Assembly: GCA_944389145.1 (NCBI GenBank)
Contig: CALXLH010000024.1
Coordinates: 1-64,000 of the forward strand
Origin: an uncultured Spirochaetaceae bacterium
GTDB taxonomy: Bacteria > Spirochaetota > Spirochaetia > Sphaerochaetales > Sphaerochaetaceae
DNA length: 64,000 bases
Direction: 5' to 3'
The position numbers and the translations under genes are program-made. Positions 7,667 through 16,370 of this stretch are shown in pieces. A model generated the notes under the pieces. The model did not search any database. It was not told the DNA's origin and saw only the letters and a program-made list of their open reading frames with translations. How positions within the stretch are numbered: the first letter of the stretch is position 1; every line of letters starts with the position of its first letter.

Positions 7667-8734
7667 TCAAATCACGGCGTTTATATCTTCTTCTGAAGGT
7701 ATCCCATAGTAGCCGATCAGCTCATCGCCAAGCGCCGAGATCGCATTGTCAAGGTTGTATGAGGAGATCCGTCTATCCGTAACGGGAGAGAAATAATACG
7801 TCAGGCTCTCTGAACACATCACGGTCGTGCAAAGCGTCTGCTCATAGGCATCAGCATCCGCGCTCTGCCTCAGCAGGCCCTCAGGAACATAGACCACGGA
7901 GAAGTTATGGAACATCCTCCTGACACCGTCGATCTCATCGGTCCCCTTCGGAGCGAACGTCTTCATGAACGCCATCCTCACGAAGCGTGCAGGAGAGGCA
8001 TAGCCGCCAGGAAGCCCGAAGCTGCCTCCTGTCCCATGGCCGAATGAGGAGAAGGTCTTTCCTGAGATATCCCTCGGCTCAGGATGCACGTTCGTTATAG
8101 TGGTATAGTTCCTGAGATTCGTCTCCTGCCAATCATATCCAGGGGCATTGGCCATGACCCCGATAGTATCACGATGCACGGTTATGCCATCCTTGTCAGG
8201 CTCCACGATGATGGTCTCACCGGTACGGTCAGAGAAGATATAATGCACGGACATTGTCTCTCCGAATATCAGCTCGCCGGTAAGGTTTATATGCTCCACG
8301 GCAGCAGCCACATCCTCGACAGAGGAGCATGTCCCAAGCATATACGGGATGAAGAACGCAGGATGCACGTCAAGGTTCCCGTTCCCCTTCTGCGTGTCGA
8401 AATAGCCGTAATCAGGGAAGTTGAGCAGGCACCCCATCAGGCCATCCTCATTTATCCCATCGGTCATTATCGGAGAGGTTGAGCCCAGGAGCGCATTTCC
8501 GATCAGGTCCTTCTCAAGCGTTACCGTCTCGCCATTCCCGCTCGGAGATAGCTGCAGGCCATACCCAGCCTTTATTACGGTTATGCGGTTACCCTCCAGC
8601 GTTCCGAACATATCATATGTACGTCCAAGGAAATGAAGACCATTCTCAGTAGTCCAGGCACAGCTGGTACAGGCAAATGATGCATTGGCTGCGATTGCCG
8701 CGATAAGCAGCAGGGCCATGATTCTCTTCATCAT
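7667..8734 (-). CDS. Exported choloylglycine hydrolase/penicillin V acylase family protein
   Basis: A 355-residue Ntn-hydrolase of the linear amide C-N hydrolase family. A signal peptide (about 20 residues) ends just before ACTSCAW, so cleavage would expose the catalytic Cys as the N-terminal nucleophile. Other family residues are visible: Arg and Asp in GRTYDMFG, Asn in VMANAPGYDWQ, and Arg in ASPARFVRMAF. Start: ATG at 8734, five bases after GGAGG. Members cleave bile-salt amides, penicillin V or N-acyl homoserine lactones. An exported form is typical of Gram-negative penicillin-acylase-like members; the substrate cannot be decided. It is encoded just upstream of the TRAP importer, whose ligand could be a product. 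Confidence 0.88.
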   Translation of the reverse strand: MMKRIMALLLIAAIAANASFACTSCAWTTENGLHFLGRTYDMFGTLEGNRITVIKAGYGLQLSPSGNGETVTLEKDLIGNALLGSTSPIMTDGINEDGLMGCLLNFPDYGYFDTQKGNGNLDVHPAFFIPYMLGTCSSVEDVAAAVEHINLTGELIFGETMSVHYIFSDRTGETIIVEPDKDGITVHRDTIGVMANAPGYDWQETNLRNYTTITNVHPEPRDISGKTFSSFGHGTGGSFGLPGGYASPARFVRMAFMKTFAPKGTDEIDGVRRMFHNFSVVYVPEGLLRQSADADAYEQTLCTTVMCSESLTYYFSPVTDRRISSYNLDNAISALGDELIGYYGIPSEEDINAVI

Positions 8735-8770
8735 CAAGTCCTCCTTGATATTTCCTCATTATATAGCATC

Positions 8771-8799
8771 TTCACACTTAGATGTGATGGAAATACAAT
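8771..8799 (+). promoter_or_regulatory. Promoter giving a leaderless aminopeptidase mRNA
   Basis: TTCACA at 8771-8776, 17 bases, TACAAT at 8794-8799, then only 6 bases to the ATG at 8806. There is no Shine-Dalgarno sequence, so transcription should start at or next to the start codon. Confidence 0.7.
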
Positions 8800-8805
8800 C
8801 ATGGC

Positions 8806-10074
8806 ATGGAAAGAGAGACAGCAGAGCTTATAGATTTCATAGATAGAAGCCCATCACCATATCACGCAGTGGACAATGCCAAGGGCATGCTGAGGGATGC
8901 GGGATTCGAGGAACTCGATGAGAGAAGGAGATTCAGGCTCGATAAAGGCCGCTCATACTTCGTGGAGAGGAACGGAAGCGCGCTTATCGCATTCAGGATA
9001 CCGGAGGAAGCATCGGCGTTCTCTATCGTCGCGGCGCATACGGACAGCCCTGTGCTTCGTATCAAGCCGGAGCCAGAGAACACCTCGTCGGGCCTGTATA
9101 CCACCCTCAATGCCGAGATATACGGAGGGATGCTTGCCAAGCCCTGGTTCGACAGGCCGCTGTCGATTGCAGGCAGGGTCTTCGTCAGGGACGGAAATGA
9201 GATCAGATCCCATCTTATCGATATAAGGCGGGACCTGCTGATGATACCCAGCCTCGCGATACACATGGACCGCAAGGCCAATGAGGAAGGGCTGAGGAGC
9301 GTGCAGAAGGAGCTGCAGCCGATCTTCTCCGAAAGCCTTGGGAAAGGCGGGCTGAGAAAGCTCATGGCAGATACCCTGTCCGTGGATGAGGAGGCTGTCA
9401 TAGACAGCGATCTGATCGTATATTGCAGGATGAAGGGTACGGCCTGGGGCAAGGATGAGGAGTTCTTCTCCGCACCACGCATAGACGATCTGGGATGCGC
9501 GTTCTCAGCCATCAGCGCGCTCTGCGAATCAGGAAGAGGCAGCAGCATCCAGGTAGCTGCGCTCTTCGACAACGAGGAGATAGGAAGCTCAACCAGGGAA
9601 GGAGCCCTTTCTGACTTCCTAGCCTCCACCCTCAGAAGGATAACACTATCCCTGAAGATGGATGAGGAGGAGCATCTGATGGCCGCAGCATCATCATGCA
9701 TGCTCAGCGCGGACAATGGCCATGCCGTGCATCCCAACTATGCGGAGAAGGCCGACGTGACATCGAAGCCAAGGCTGAATGGAGGCGTCCTGCTGAAGTA
9801 TTCTGGAAACGGCAAGTACGCGACAGACGGGAAAAGCGGCAGCCTCGTGCGGGCCTTGATGGATGATAACGGAATCCCCTATCAGGCTTTTGCGAACAAC
9901 TCGGACATTCCCGGTGGTTCCACGCTAGGCAACCTATCGATGCAGGGAATAAGCATCGAGACAGCTGACGTAGGCATGGCACAGCTTGCGATGCACTCCC
10001 CGTACGAAAGTGCCGGAGCCCGGGATCCAAAGGCGCTCAAGGCCTTGTTCAAGGCATTCTTCGAACGGGAATGA
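8806..10074 (+). CDS. apeB: M18 aspartyl aminopeptidase
   Basis: A 422-residue cytosolic metallopeptidase of family M18. It begins with the family pattern FIDRSPSPYHAVDNAK; the metal ligands are in AAHTDSPVLRIKP (His, Asp), SAPRIDDLGCAFSA, ALFDNEEIGS (Glu-Glu) and the C-terminal GMAQLAMHSPYESAG (His). It removes N-terminal Asp or Glu from peptides and forms a large self-compartmenting complex in known members. The ATG at 8806 has no ribosome site but sits 6 bases after a -10 box. It is transcribed away from the Ntn-hydrolase gene and ends before the TetR operon. Confidence 0.95.
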   Translation: MERETAELIDFIDRSPSPYHAVDNAKGMLRDAGFEELDERRRFRLDKGRSYFVERNGSALIAFRIPEEASAFSIVAAHTDSPVLRIKPEPENTSSGLYTTLNAEIYGGMLAKPWFDRPLSIAGRVFVRDGNEIRSHLIDIRRDLLMIPSLAIHMDRKANEEGLRSVQKELQPIFSESLGKGGLRKLMADTLSVDEEAVIDSDLIVYCRMKGTAWGKDEEFFSAPRIDDLGCAFSAISALCESGRGSSIQVAALFDNEEIGSSTREGALSDFLASTLRRITLSLKMDEEEHLMAAASSCMLSADNGHAVHPNYAEKADVTSKPRLNGGVLLKYSGNGKYATDGKSGSLVRALMDDNGIPYQAFANNSDIPGGSTLGNLSMQGISIETADVGMAQLAMHSPYESAGARDPKALKALFKAFFERE

Positions 10075-10124
10075 GCCCCCGATGCAGCAGGCCCGGCAAT
10101 ACAGCCAGGCCTGTCATTATTTCA

Positions 10125-10177
10125 TTTACAAATCGTACGGCCGGCTTATAATCATATCTAACTAACCGTTTAGTTAG
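10125..10177 (+). promoter_or_regulatory. TetR-controlled promoter and operator
   Basis: TTTACA (10125-10130), 16 bases and TATAAT (10147-10152) form the promoter. A 20-base palindrome at 10158-10177 (CTAACTAACC with GTTTAGTTAG, 9 of 10 pairs) covers the expected start of transcription, 13 bases before the TetR gene. Such a site is the normal autorepression target of a TetR protein and would control the whole downstream operon. Confidence 0.78.
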
Positions 10178-10190
10178 AAATGGAGGCACC

Positions 10191-10811
10191 ATGGCTTCGA
10201 AATCCGACGCGACAAAGAGCCAGATACTCCGGGAAGCTGAGAGGGAATTCTCTGAAAAAGGCTTCTTCGGAGCACGGATCGATGAGATTGCACGAAATGC
10301 CTCCGTGAACAAATCTCTCATATATGCATATTTCGGCAGCAAGAAAGAGCTCTATAAGACCGTACTCTTCGATGTCTACGACAGGCTAATGAAGGTTGAG
10401 CAGGAAATCATAGCCGATGATTCCTCCGATTACAGGGAGAAGCTGAGGCAGTTCGTTAAACTCTATTACCGCTTCCTGCAGCAGAATCCTACCTATGTGC
10501 GAATGGTCATGTGGGAAAACCTGAATCATGCAGAGTACTTCATCGAGGGAAAGGTATATACCACCAAGAATCCTATACTTTCTGCCCTGGAGAGGATATA
10601 TGAGGATGCCTGCAAGGATCACAAGGTACTGGATAGCATTGATCCTAAGCAGCTCATGATCACGCTGATAGGGACAAGCTTCAATTATTTCTCAAACAGC
10701 GACACGCTGAGCCAGATCGTCAGGGAGGACCTCATGGCAGAGGATGCTGTGGATAGAAGGATACGATCAGTAACTGATATGCTGCTGGCCTATATGGATG
10801 CAAGAGGCTGA
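10191..10811 (+). CDS. TetR-family regulator of the amidohydrolase-Liv operon
   Basis: A 206-residue repressor with the TetR N-terminal helix-turn-helix at about residues 8-55 (ILREAEREFSEKGFFGARID and SLIYAYFGSKKELY). The C-terminal ligand domain is helical with many aromatic residues (YYRFLQQNPTYVRMVMWEN). It has GGAGG before the ATG, and the gene for the amidohydrolase follows after 2 bases, so regulator and enzymes are made from one transcript. The palindrome at 10158-10177 is the likely operator. The inducer is probably the compound handled by the operon. Confidence 0.92.
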   Translation: MASKSDATKSQILREAEREFSEKGFFGARIDEIARNASVNKSLIYAYFGSKKELYKTVLFDVYDRLMKVEQEIIADDSSDYREKLRQFVKLYYRFLQQNPTYVRMVMWENLNHAEYFIEGKVYTTKNPILSALERIYEDACKDHKVLDSIDPKQLMITLIGTSFNYFSNSDTLSQIVREDLMAEDAVDRRIRSVTDMLLAYMDARG

Positions 10812-10813
10812 GC

Positions 10814-12064
10814 ATGAAGGCGGAAGGATTCCTTAAGCAAGATGAAAGACAGGCCGTGATGGATCTGGCGACGGTCCTTAACGGGTGCCCTGAGCTTGGA
10901 TTCAAGGAAAGGAAAAGCTCTGATGCAGTACGCAGGGCATGGCAGTCGATAGGGCTGGATGTCAAGGGGCCATATGCCATAACCGGGCTGAGGGCAGAGA
11001 TAAAGGGAGGACATCCAGGGCCCAATGTAGCCCTGCTCTGCGAGCTTGATGCTGTGGCGAACAGCAAGGGAGTCATGCATGCATGCGGCCATTTCATACA
11101 GAGCGCGCAGGTATTCGCGGCGGCGATCGATCTGCTCGGAAGGCGCGAGGATCTGTCAGGGAATGTCGTGCTGATAGCCTGTCCCGCCGAGGAATTCCTC
11201 GAGATCGAGGAAAGGGAAAGGCTGAGGAAGGAAGGCAGGATCGAACACCTTGCAGGAAAGCAGGAACTCATCCGCCTCGGCGTATTCGATGACATCGACA
11301 TGGCGATGATGCTGCATGCCCATCCAGATACCCCTGAATACAAGCTCTTCCTTGGCGGAACGAACCTCGGCTTCACGGCAAAGGACATAGCCTTCACAGG
11401 CAGGGCCGCGCATGGCTCAGAACCATGGAACGGAAGGAACGCGCTGCAGGCCGCCACCCTATTCCTCTCCGGCATCAACGCGAACCGTGAGACATTCAGG
11501 GATTCTGACAGGATCAGGATCCATCCGATAGTCACCAAAGGCGGGGATGTCGTCAATTCGGTACCAGATGATGTAAGGATAGAGACCTATGTCCGGGGAG
11601 CCTCGGCGGAGGCCATCAGATACGGTTGCTCCATCGTGGATCGATGCGCAAAGGCCGCTGCGATGATGATGGATACGGCTGCTGCCGTAAGGACGATTCC
11701 CGGATACCTTCCGCTCAGGCAGGATCCCCTCATGACAGAGGAAATGGCAAGCGTTGCCAGCGCCATCCTCCCTGCAGGAGCAATAGGCTATGGAGTCGAC
11801 AGCGTCGGATCATCTGACGTCGGAGACCTATCATGCCTGATGCCTGTGATACAACCGACCATGGGAGGATTCATCGGCTCGCTCCACAGCCCAGGCTTCC
11901 ATCCTGTGGATGTACTATCCTCATGCCTCCTTGGAGGGCAGCTGCTATCATCGCTGGCATACGCCCTGCTCTCTAATGATGGAGCCAAGGCCAGGAGGAT
12001 AATAAAGGAATCAAGACCGCTTATGACACGGCAGGAATACCTACGGTACCTGTCTGGAAGATAA
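10814..12064 (+). CDS. M20 family amidohydrolase (AbgB-like)
   Basis: A 416-residue metal-dependent amidohydrolase of the M20D/AbgB type, which cleaves N-acyl or aminobenzoyl amino acids. Metal-site regions are HACGHFIQSAQ (Cys-Gly-His), CPAEEFLE (Glu-Glu), MLHAHPDT (His) and GSLHSPGFHPVD near the C-terminus. The dimerisation domain is at about 180-300 (FTGRAAHGSEPW contains the conserved His). It follows the TetR gene by two bases and is the first enzyme of the operon. By family it would release a carboxylic acid and an amine from an amide that the Liv system imports; the real substrate is unknown. Confidence 0.88.
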   Translation: MKAEGFLKQDERQAVMDLATVLNGCPELGFKERKSSDAVRRAWQSIGLDVKGPYAITGLRAEIKGGHPGPNVALLCELDAVANSKGVMHACGHFIQSAQVFAAAIDLLGRREDLSGNVVLIACPAEEFLEIEERERLRKEGRIEHLAGKQELIRLGVFDDIDMAMMLHAHPDTPEYKLFLGGTNLGFTAKDIAFTGRAAHGSEPWNGRNALQAATLFLSGINANRETFRDSDRIRIHPIVTKGGDVVNSVPDDVRIETYVRGASAEAIRYGCSIVDRCAKAAAMMMDTAAAVRTIPGYLPLRQDPLMTEEMASVASAILPAGAIGYGVDSVGSSDVGDLSCLMPVIQPTMGGFIGSLHSPGFHPVDVLSSCLLGGQLLSSLAYALLSNDGAKARRIIKESRPLMTRQEYLRYLSGR

Positions 12065-12075
12065 AGGAGGAAGCT

Positions 12076-13092
12076 ATGTGGTCAGAGGAAAAGCTGCATG
12101 ATCTGCTCACGACGCCATCGAAGCGCCTTATCGATGATCTGTCAAGGCTGGACGGAGACATAATGATATTAGGCGCGGGAGGGAAGATGGGACCGACGAT
12201 GAGCATCCTTGCGGCCAGGGCCGTCAAGGAAGGAAAGCAGGACAAGAAGGTATTCGCGGTCTCCCGCTTCTCCGATGAGAAGACACGGAAGGAACTTGAG
12301 GAAAACGGAGTGATAGTCATCAGGGCTGACCTTCAAAGCAGCGCAGACATAGCGGCCCTTCCGGATGTCAGGAACATAATATTCATGGTAGGCCGCAAAT
12401 TCGGAACCGATGGATCAGAGGCCCTCACCTGGGGAATGAACGCAGTAGTGCCCACCCTGGTGCTTGAACGCTTCAAAGGTGCGACATTCGTCGTATTCTC
12501 ATCGGGGAACATCTATGCGCAGGTTCCTCCATCATCCGGAGGAAGCCGTGAGACAGACAGGCCGTTCCCTATAGGAGAATACACCCAGTCATGCATAGCC
12601 AGGGAAAGGATCTTCGAGTACTACTCAAGGATCTACGGCACCAAGGTGCTTATATTCCGCCTCAGTTACGCCATCGCGCTTGAATATGGAGTCATAAGCG
12701 ACATAGCGCAGAAGGTCGTCAATGAAGAACCGATAAATCTGGGCAACGCCTGCTTCAACTGCATCTGGCAGGGAGATGCGAATGAATCTGCGCTGCGATG
12801 CCTACTGCATGCGACATCGCCTGCAGCGACGATCAACATCACCGGCCCCGAGATCGCAGGAGTCAGATATGTGGCTGAGAGACTCGGCGAGCTGCTAGGC
12901 AAGGCACCGTCATTCACGGGCACGCCGGGAGAGGCGGCATATCTTGAGAATTCCTGCAAGGCGATCTCGATGCTAGGCTATCCATCGGTATCGCTTGAGA
13001 CGATGATAGAATACCAGGCCCAATGGATCAAGGATGGCGGCAGATATATCAATAAGCCGACCCATTTTGAGGAAAAGAAAGGAGTCTATTGA
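12076..13092 (+). CDS. Extended SDR-like epimerase/reductase with atypical active site
   Basis: A 338-residue Rossmann-fold protein of the NAD-dependent epimerase/dehydratase type. GAGGKMGPT at about residue 35 is the GxxGxxG nucleotide-binding loop, and FSSGNIYAQ supplies the Ser/Thr position. At the usual YxxxK site the sequence reads GEYTQSCIARERIFE, so the Tyr is present but the Lys position holds Cys. The enzyme may therefore use another residue, or have a non-classical role. The ATG has AAAGGAGG upstream. The stop overlaps the start of the aldolase gene (TGATG), so the two are translationally coupled. Confidence 0.85.
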   Translation: MWSEEKLHDLLTTPSKRLIDDLSRLDGDIMILGAGGKMGPTMSILAARAVKEGKQDKKVFAVSRFSDEKTRKELEENGVIVIRADLQSSADIAALPDVRNIIFMVGRKFGTDGSEALTWGMNAVVPTLVLERFKGATFVVFSSGNIYAQVPPSSGGSRETDRPFPIGEYTQSCIARERIFEYYSRIYGTKVLIFRLSYAIALEYGVISDIAQKVVNEEPINLGNACFNCIWQGDANESALRCLLHATSPAATINITGPEIAGVRYVAERLGELLGKAPSFTGTPGEAAYLENSCKAISMLGYPSVSLETMIEYQAQWIKDGGRYINKPTHFEEKKGVY

Positions 13093-14150
13093 TGCACGAC
13101 CATAGGAAAGCCCTTGAACTGTTCCATGAGGGACTCGTCATCCCCGCTACCCCGCTTGCGCTGGATGAGGACAGGAAGCTGGACGAGGATTCTATGAGGC
13201 TGCTGATGCGCTACTATCTTGCGGCAGGATCAGGAGGAATAGCGACAGCGGTCCACAGCACCCAGTTCGCAATCAGGGACTGCGGCCTGTTCGAACCGGT
13301 GATATCACTGGTAAGCCAGGAGATAGATCGATATGAGGATAGGACTGGACGCACTGTCATGAAGATATGCGGTGCCTGCGGTGATATCCAGCAGGCGGTC
13401 ATGGAAGCAGGCATCGCGAAGGCCAACGGTTACGATGCGGTGCTTCTTAGCCCAGGCGGGCTGAATGACCGCAGCGAGGAATACCTGATCAATCGTACGG
13501 AGGAAGTAGCTGCGGTGATGCCAGTTATAGGCTTCTATCTCCAGAGTGCAGTAGGAGGCCGCGTATTCTCCTATGGCTACTGGTCACGGATTGCCTCCAT
13601 CGATGGCGTGATAGGAATAAAATGCGCCAGCTTCAACCGCTATACGACATTCGATGTCATGAGAGCCGTGGCGAATAGTCCCAGACGCGATGATGTGACC
13701 ATGTATACAGGCAATGATGACAATATAATCAGCGATTTCCTCTCCGAATACTCATTCATGATAGACGGGAAGCCATACGAAAAGGTATTCGAGGGGGGAC
13801 TCCTGGGCCATTTCTGCGTATGGACGGAGAAAGCTGTCTCCCTGCTAAGGATGGTAAAGGAAGCCCGTAGGACCGGAGATTATGGACAGCTGCTCGCGCT
13901 GGGGCCGAAGATAACCGACATGAATGCAGCGGTATTCGACCCGAAGAATGGATTTGCAGGCTGCATCCCCGGCATAAACGAGGTACTCAGGCGACAAGGG
14001 CTCATGAGCACGAACCTGTGCCTTGATCCCGAAGAAACGCTATCGCCGGGGCAGGCAGAGGAAATCACAAGGGTAACAGAAAGCTATCCGGAGCTTGTGG
14101 ATGATCGATTCATAATCGAGAATATCGATAAATGGAGGAACCAGGCCTAG
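13092..14150 (+). CDS. DHDPS/N-acetylneuraminate lyase family protein
   Basis: A 352-residue class I aldolase-type protein. The Schiff-base Lys is in GVIGIKCASFNRYT, and the Tyr that assists catalysis is probably in VIGFYLQSAVG. It is longer than typical DapA (about 290), with an extended C-terminal helical part. The ATG at 13092 overlaps the previous stop by one base and has AAAGGAGT upstream; a TTG three bases earlier is less likely. DapA in a housekeeping role would normally not sit in an uptake operon, so a catabolic lyase or dehydratase acting on an imported 2-oxo acid or its precursor is the better guess. Confidence 0.87.
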   Translation: MHDHRKALELFHEGLVIPATPLALDEDRKLDEDSMRLLMRYYLAAGSGGIATAVHSTQFAIRDCGLFEPVISLVSQEIDRYEDRTGRTVMKICGACGDIQQAVMEAGIAKANGYDAVLLSPGGLNDRSEEYLINRTEEVAAVMPVIGFYLQSAVGGRVFSYGYWSRIASIDGVIGIKCASFNRYTTFDVMRAVANSPRRDDVTMYTGNDDNIISDFLSEYSFMIDGKPYEKVFEGGLLGHFCVWTEKAVSLLRMVKEARRTGDYGQLLALGPKITDMNAAVFDPKNGFAGCIPGINEVLRRQGLMSTNLCLDPEETLSPGQAEEITRVTESYPELVDDRFIIENIDKWRNQA

Positions 14151-14180
14151 CCTGGGAAAAAGGAGAATATGGAGGTTAGT

Positions 14181-15359
14181 ATGAAAAGAGTCCTTACAAT
14201 GGTCATTGCCATGATGGCAATCTCCCTTGCGCTCTTCGCAGGAGGATCTGCCGAGGAATCCGACCCGAACGCACCGATCAAGATCGGAAGCATCCAGGAT
14301 CTGAGCGGATCCGCATCGAATGCAGGACAGCCAAACGCATGGGGCGCAGAGTATGCAGTGAAGGTGATCAACGAGAATGGCGGAATCAATGGCCGCATGC
14401 TCGAAATCTACACGGAAGACTGCAAGAACGACATAACCGAAGGCCTGAACTGCTATAACAGGCTTGTCGGAGAGATCGGAGTCTGCGCTATTATCGGGCC
14501 AGCGCTCTCCAACCCCGCGTCAGCATGGGTAGAGCTGTCAGCAGAGGATGAGATACCTATCGTCGGCCACTTCATGGATGAGGTATGCACGACGAATCCC
14601 GATACGGGAGAGACATATCCATTCATGTTCCTCTGCGAGCCTTCATGCTCACAGCAGGCAGAGGATCTTGCAGAATATGCGATAAGGGAACTTGGCAAGA
14701 GCAGGTTCGCCGTGCTTTATAATCCCAGCAATGCCTTCGCGAAGGCCCAGGTCGATCCATTCGTGGCATATGTGCAGGAAAGAGGATGCGAGCTTGTCGC
14801 ATCTGAGACCTTTGGATGGAGCGATAAGGATTATAGCGCCCAGGCGCTCAAGATCGTCGCAAGCGGTGCAGACTGCGTATTCCTCGGCGATTATCTTGCC
14901 CAGATGCTTATCGCATATGATGCGCTGCGTGATGCAGGATACACAGGCACCATAGTAGGAGCGAACACGATGGCTCCACCGTTCGCAGACCAGGTGAAGA
15001 ACGATGTCTATGACGTATACTTCCTGCAGAACTACGATATGCTCAATCCCGATGTGGGAAATATAAACGAGCTGGTCACGAAGCACATGGAAGAGACCGG
15101 TACGACATCCCCTCAGGTCAACGTCGGATTCGGCTGGGATGCAGTCATGGTCCTCGCAGAGGCAATGAAGAAGGCAGAGGATCCAACCAATGGCGCCGAG
15201 GTGGCTGAGCTCATCAGCCAGACGACGGATCTTGAGCTCTCAGGCGGCATCACGCTGACGATCAACGAGCAGCACAGGACCGATACCATGGGTATGTACA
15301 TCGCGACATACGATGAGAACGGAGAAATGATCATCGTAGGCTACGAGAAGGTAGATTGA
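14181..15359 (+). CDS. Branched-chain-amino-acid-type ABC binding protein (LivJ-like)
   Basis: A 392-residue periplasmic binding protein of type I fold. The signal peptide runs to about residue 20 and ends LFAGGSAEE. KIGSIQDLSGSASNAGQPN opens the mature part, as in LivJ/urea-type proteins. The start at 14181 is preceded by GGAGGTTAGT; an ATG at 14169 would place the ribosome site inside the gene. It is followed by a strong hairpin and then the permease genes, the usual order for Liv systems. The ligand may be an amide, an amino acid or a related small polar molecule. Confidence 0.93.
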   Translation: MKRVLTMVIAMMAISLALFAGGSAEESDPNAPIKIGSIQDLSGSASNAGQPNAWGAEYAVKVINENGGINGRMLEIYTEDCKNDITEGLNCYNRLVGEIGVCAIIGPALSNPASAWVELSAEDEIPIVGHFMDEVCTTNPDTGETYPFMFLCEPSCSQQAEDLAEYAIRELGKSRFAVLYNPSNAFAKAQVDPFVAYVQERGCELVASETFGWSDKDYSAQALKIVASGADCVFLGDYLAQMLIAYDALRDAGYTGTIVGANTMAPPFADQVKNDVYDVYFLQNYDMLNPDVGNINELVTKHMEETGTTSPQVNVGFGWDAVMVLAEAMKKAEDPTNGAEVAELISQTTDLELSGGITLTINEQHRTDTMGMYIATYDENGEMIIVGYEKVD

Positions 15360-15366
15360 CACAGGA

Positions 15367-15392
15367 GCTGGCGGCGGGATTCCGCCGCCAGC
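15367..15392 (+). terminator. Strong hairpin after the binding-protein gene
   Basis: GCTGGCGGCGG and CCGCCGCCAGC form an 11-bp GC-rich stem with a 4-base loop right after the stop codon. There is no T-run, so it probably protects the upstream mRNA from 3' exonucleases or attenuates it. The result would be more binding protein than permease. Confidence 0.7.
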
Positions 15393-15401
15393 AGATGATA
15401 G

Positions 15402-15503
15402 GATTCTGTATTATGTTATTGCAGCTATTGATAAACGAGTCTCGGCGTTGCATGAGTAAGTCATAAAGATTCTGTATTATGTTATTGCAGCTATTGATAA
15501 ACG
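15402..15503 (+). repeat. 36-bp direct duplication of the livH start
   Basis: A 36-base block covering the region before and the first eight codons of livH occurs twice without mismatch, at 15402-15437 and 15468-15503 (66-base step). The first copy opens a 17-codon frame (ATG at 15413, stop at 15464-15466) that ends 12 bases before the true livH ATG. It has AGG upstream and could act as a leader peptide that couples translation. Confidence 0.85.
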
Positions 15504-16360
15504 GAATAAGCCTTGGAGCCGTCTATGCGCTGATCGCAGTCGGTTTCGCCATAGTATTCAGCGTCTTGAAGTTCAGCAACTTCGCCCATGGAGGCATGAT
15601 AAGCGCATGTGCCTTCATAGGCTATTTCTTCCAGGCCTCATTTGAATCACCGCCACCCATAATCGTCACGATAGCAGTAACATCTGCAGCAGGCGTCCTT
15701 TTCGCGCTGTTCCTGGATGCCATCGCATATAGAAGCATAAGGAGGCACAGAAGCCCAAGCATCTATTACTTCCTGGCCTCGCTTACGATATCTATACTCA
15801 TAACATCGCTTCTTAACATATTCTTCAGCAAGAATGCCCTAGCCTACCCGATGCTCTTCTCAAGCACGACTTTCGATCTCGGGTCGCTGAAGGTATCCAG
15901 GATGGACATGATGATACTCGCGGTATCTGTAGTGATCCTGGCAGCGCTGATGCTTCTCATAAACAAGACAAAGATCGGCCTCGCGGTGCGGGCCGTTGCC
16001 ATAAACCCCGATACAAGCAAGCTCATGGGCATAGACTCAGGGGCGATCATAGTGCTTATCTTCTCGATCGCGGGATTCCTTGCGGGAGTATCGGGAGTAC
16101 TGCTTGGCTGCAAGTACGGCGTCTACCCAGACCTGGGGCAGACGATGATGGTCAAAGGCTTCATAGCCTCGCTGATCGGAGGACTCGGCAGCCTTGGAGG
16201 CGCGATTGCCGCCGCCTTCATACTCGGAGTGATAGAGATGTTCTGGACATTCGGGTTCGGAGCATTGTCGACACCTGTGATGACATTCGTGCTGATGTTG
16301 CTTTTCCTCTTCATAAGACCTCAGGGAATAGCCGGTCAGTTCGCGAAGGAAAAGGTATGA
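15479..16360 (+). CDS. Liv-type ABC permease (LivH-like)
   Basis: A 293-residue membrane protein with about eight membrane segments. Its start MLLQLLINGISLGAVYALIA is nearly the family consensus, so the ATG at 15479 is right although no ribosome site is visible. FSNFAHGGM and the cytoplasmic EAA-like part around VRAVAINPDTSKLMGID are typical of LivH. It lies in the second copy of the 36-base duplication and is followed by livM after 10 bases. It forms the channel with LivM. Confidence 0.93.
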   Translation: MLLQLLINGISLGAVYALIAVGFAIVFSVLKFSNFAHGGMISACAFIGYFFQASFESPPPIIVTIAVTSAAGVLFALFLDAIAYRSIRRHRSPSIYYFLASLTISILITSLLNIFFSKNALAYPMLFSSTTFDLGSLKVSRMDMMILAVSVVILAALMLLINKTKIGLAVRAVAINPDTSKLMGIDSGAIIVLIFSIAGFLAGVSGVLLGCKYGVYPDLGQTMMVKGFIASLIGGLGSLGGAIAAAFILGVIEMFWTFGFGALSTPVMTFVLMLLFLFIRPQGIAGQFAKEKV

Positions 16361-16370
16361 GGAGGCAGAT

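Noticed and set aside
12076-13092. Epimerase gene as a pseudogene because of the missing Lys in YxxxK
   Set aside because: The frame is complete, coupled to the next gene and keeps the nucleotide loop; loss of one residue alone does not show decay.
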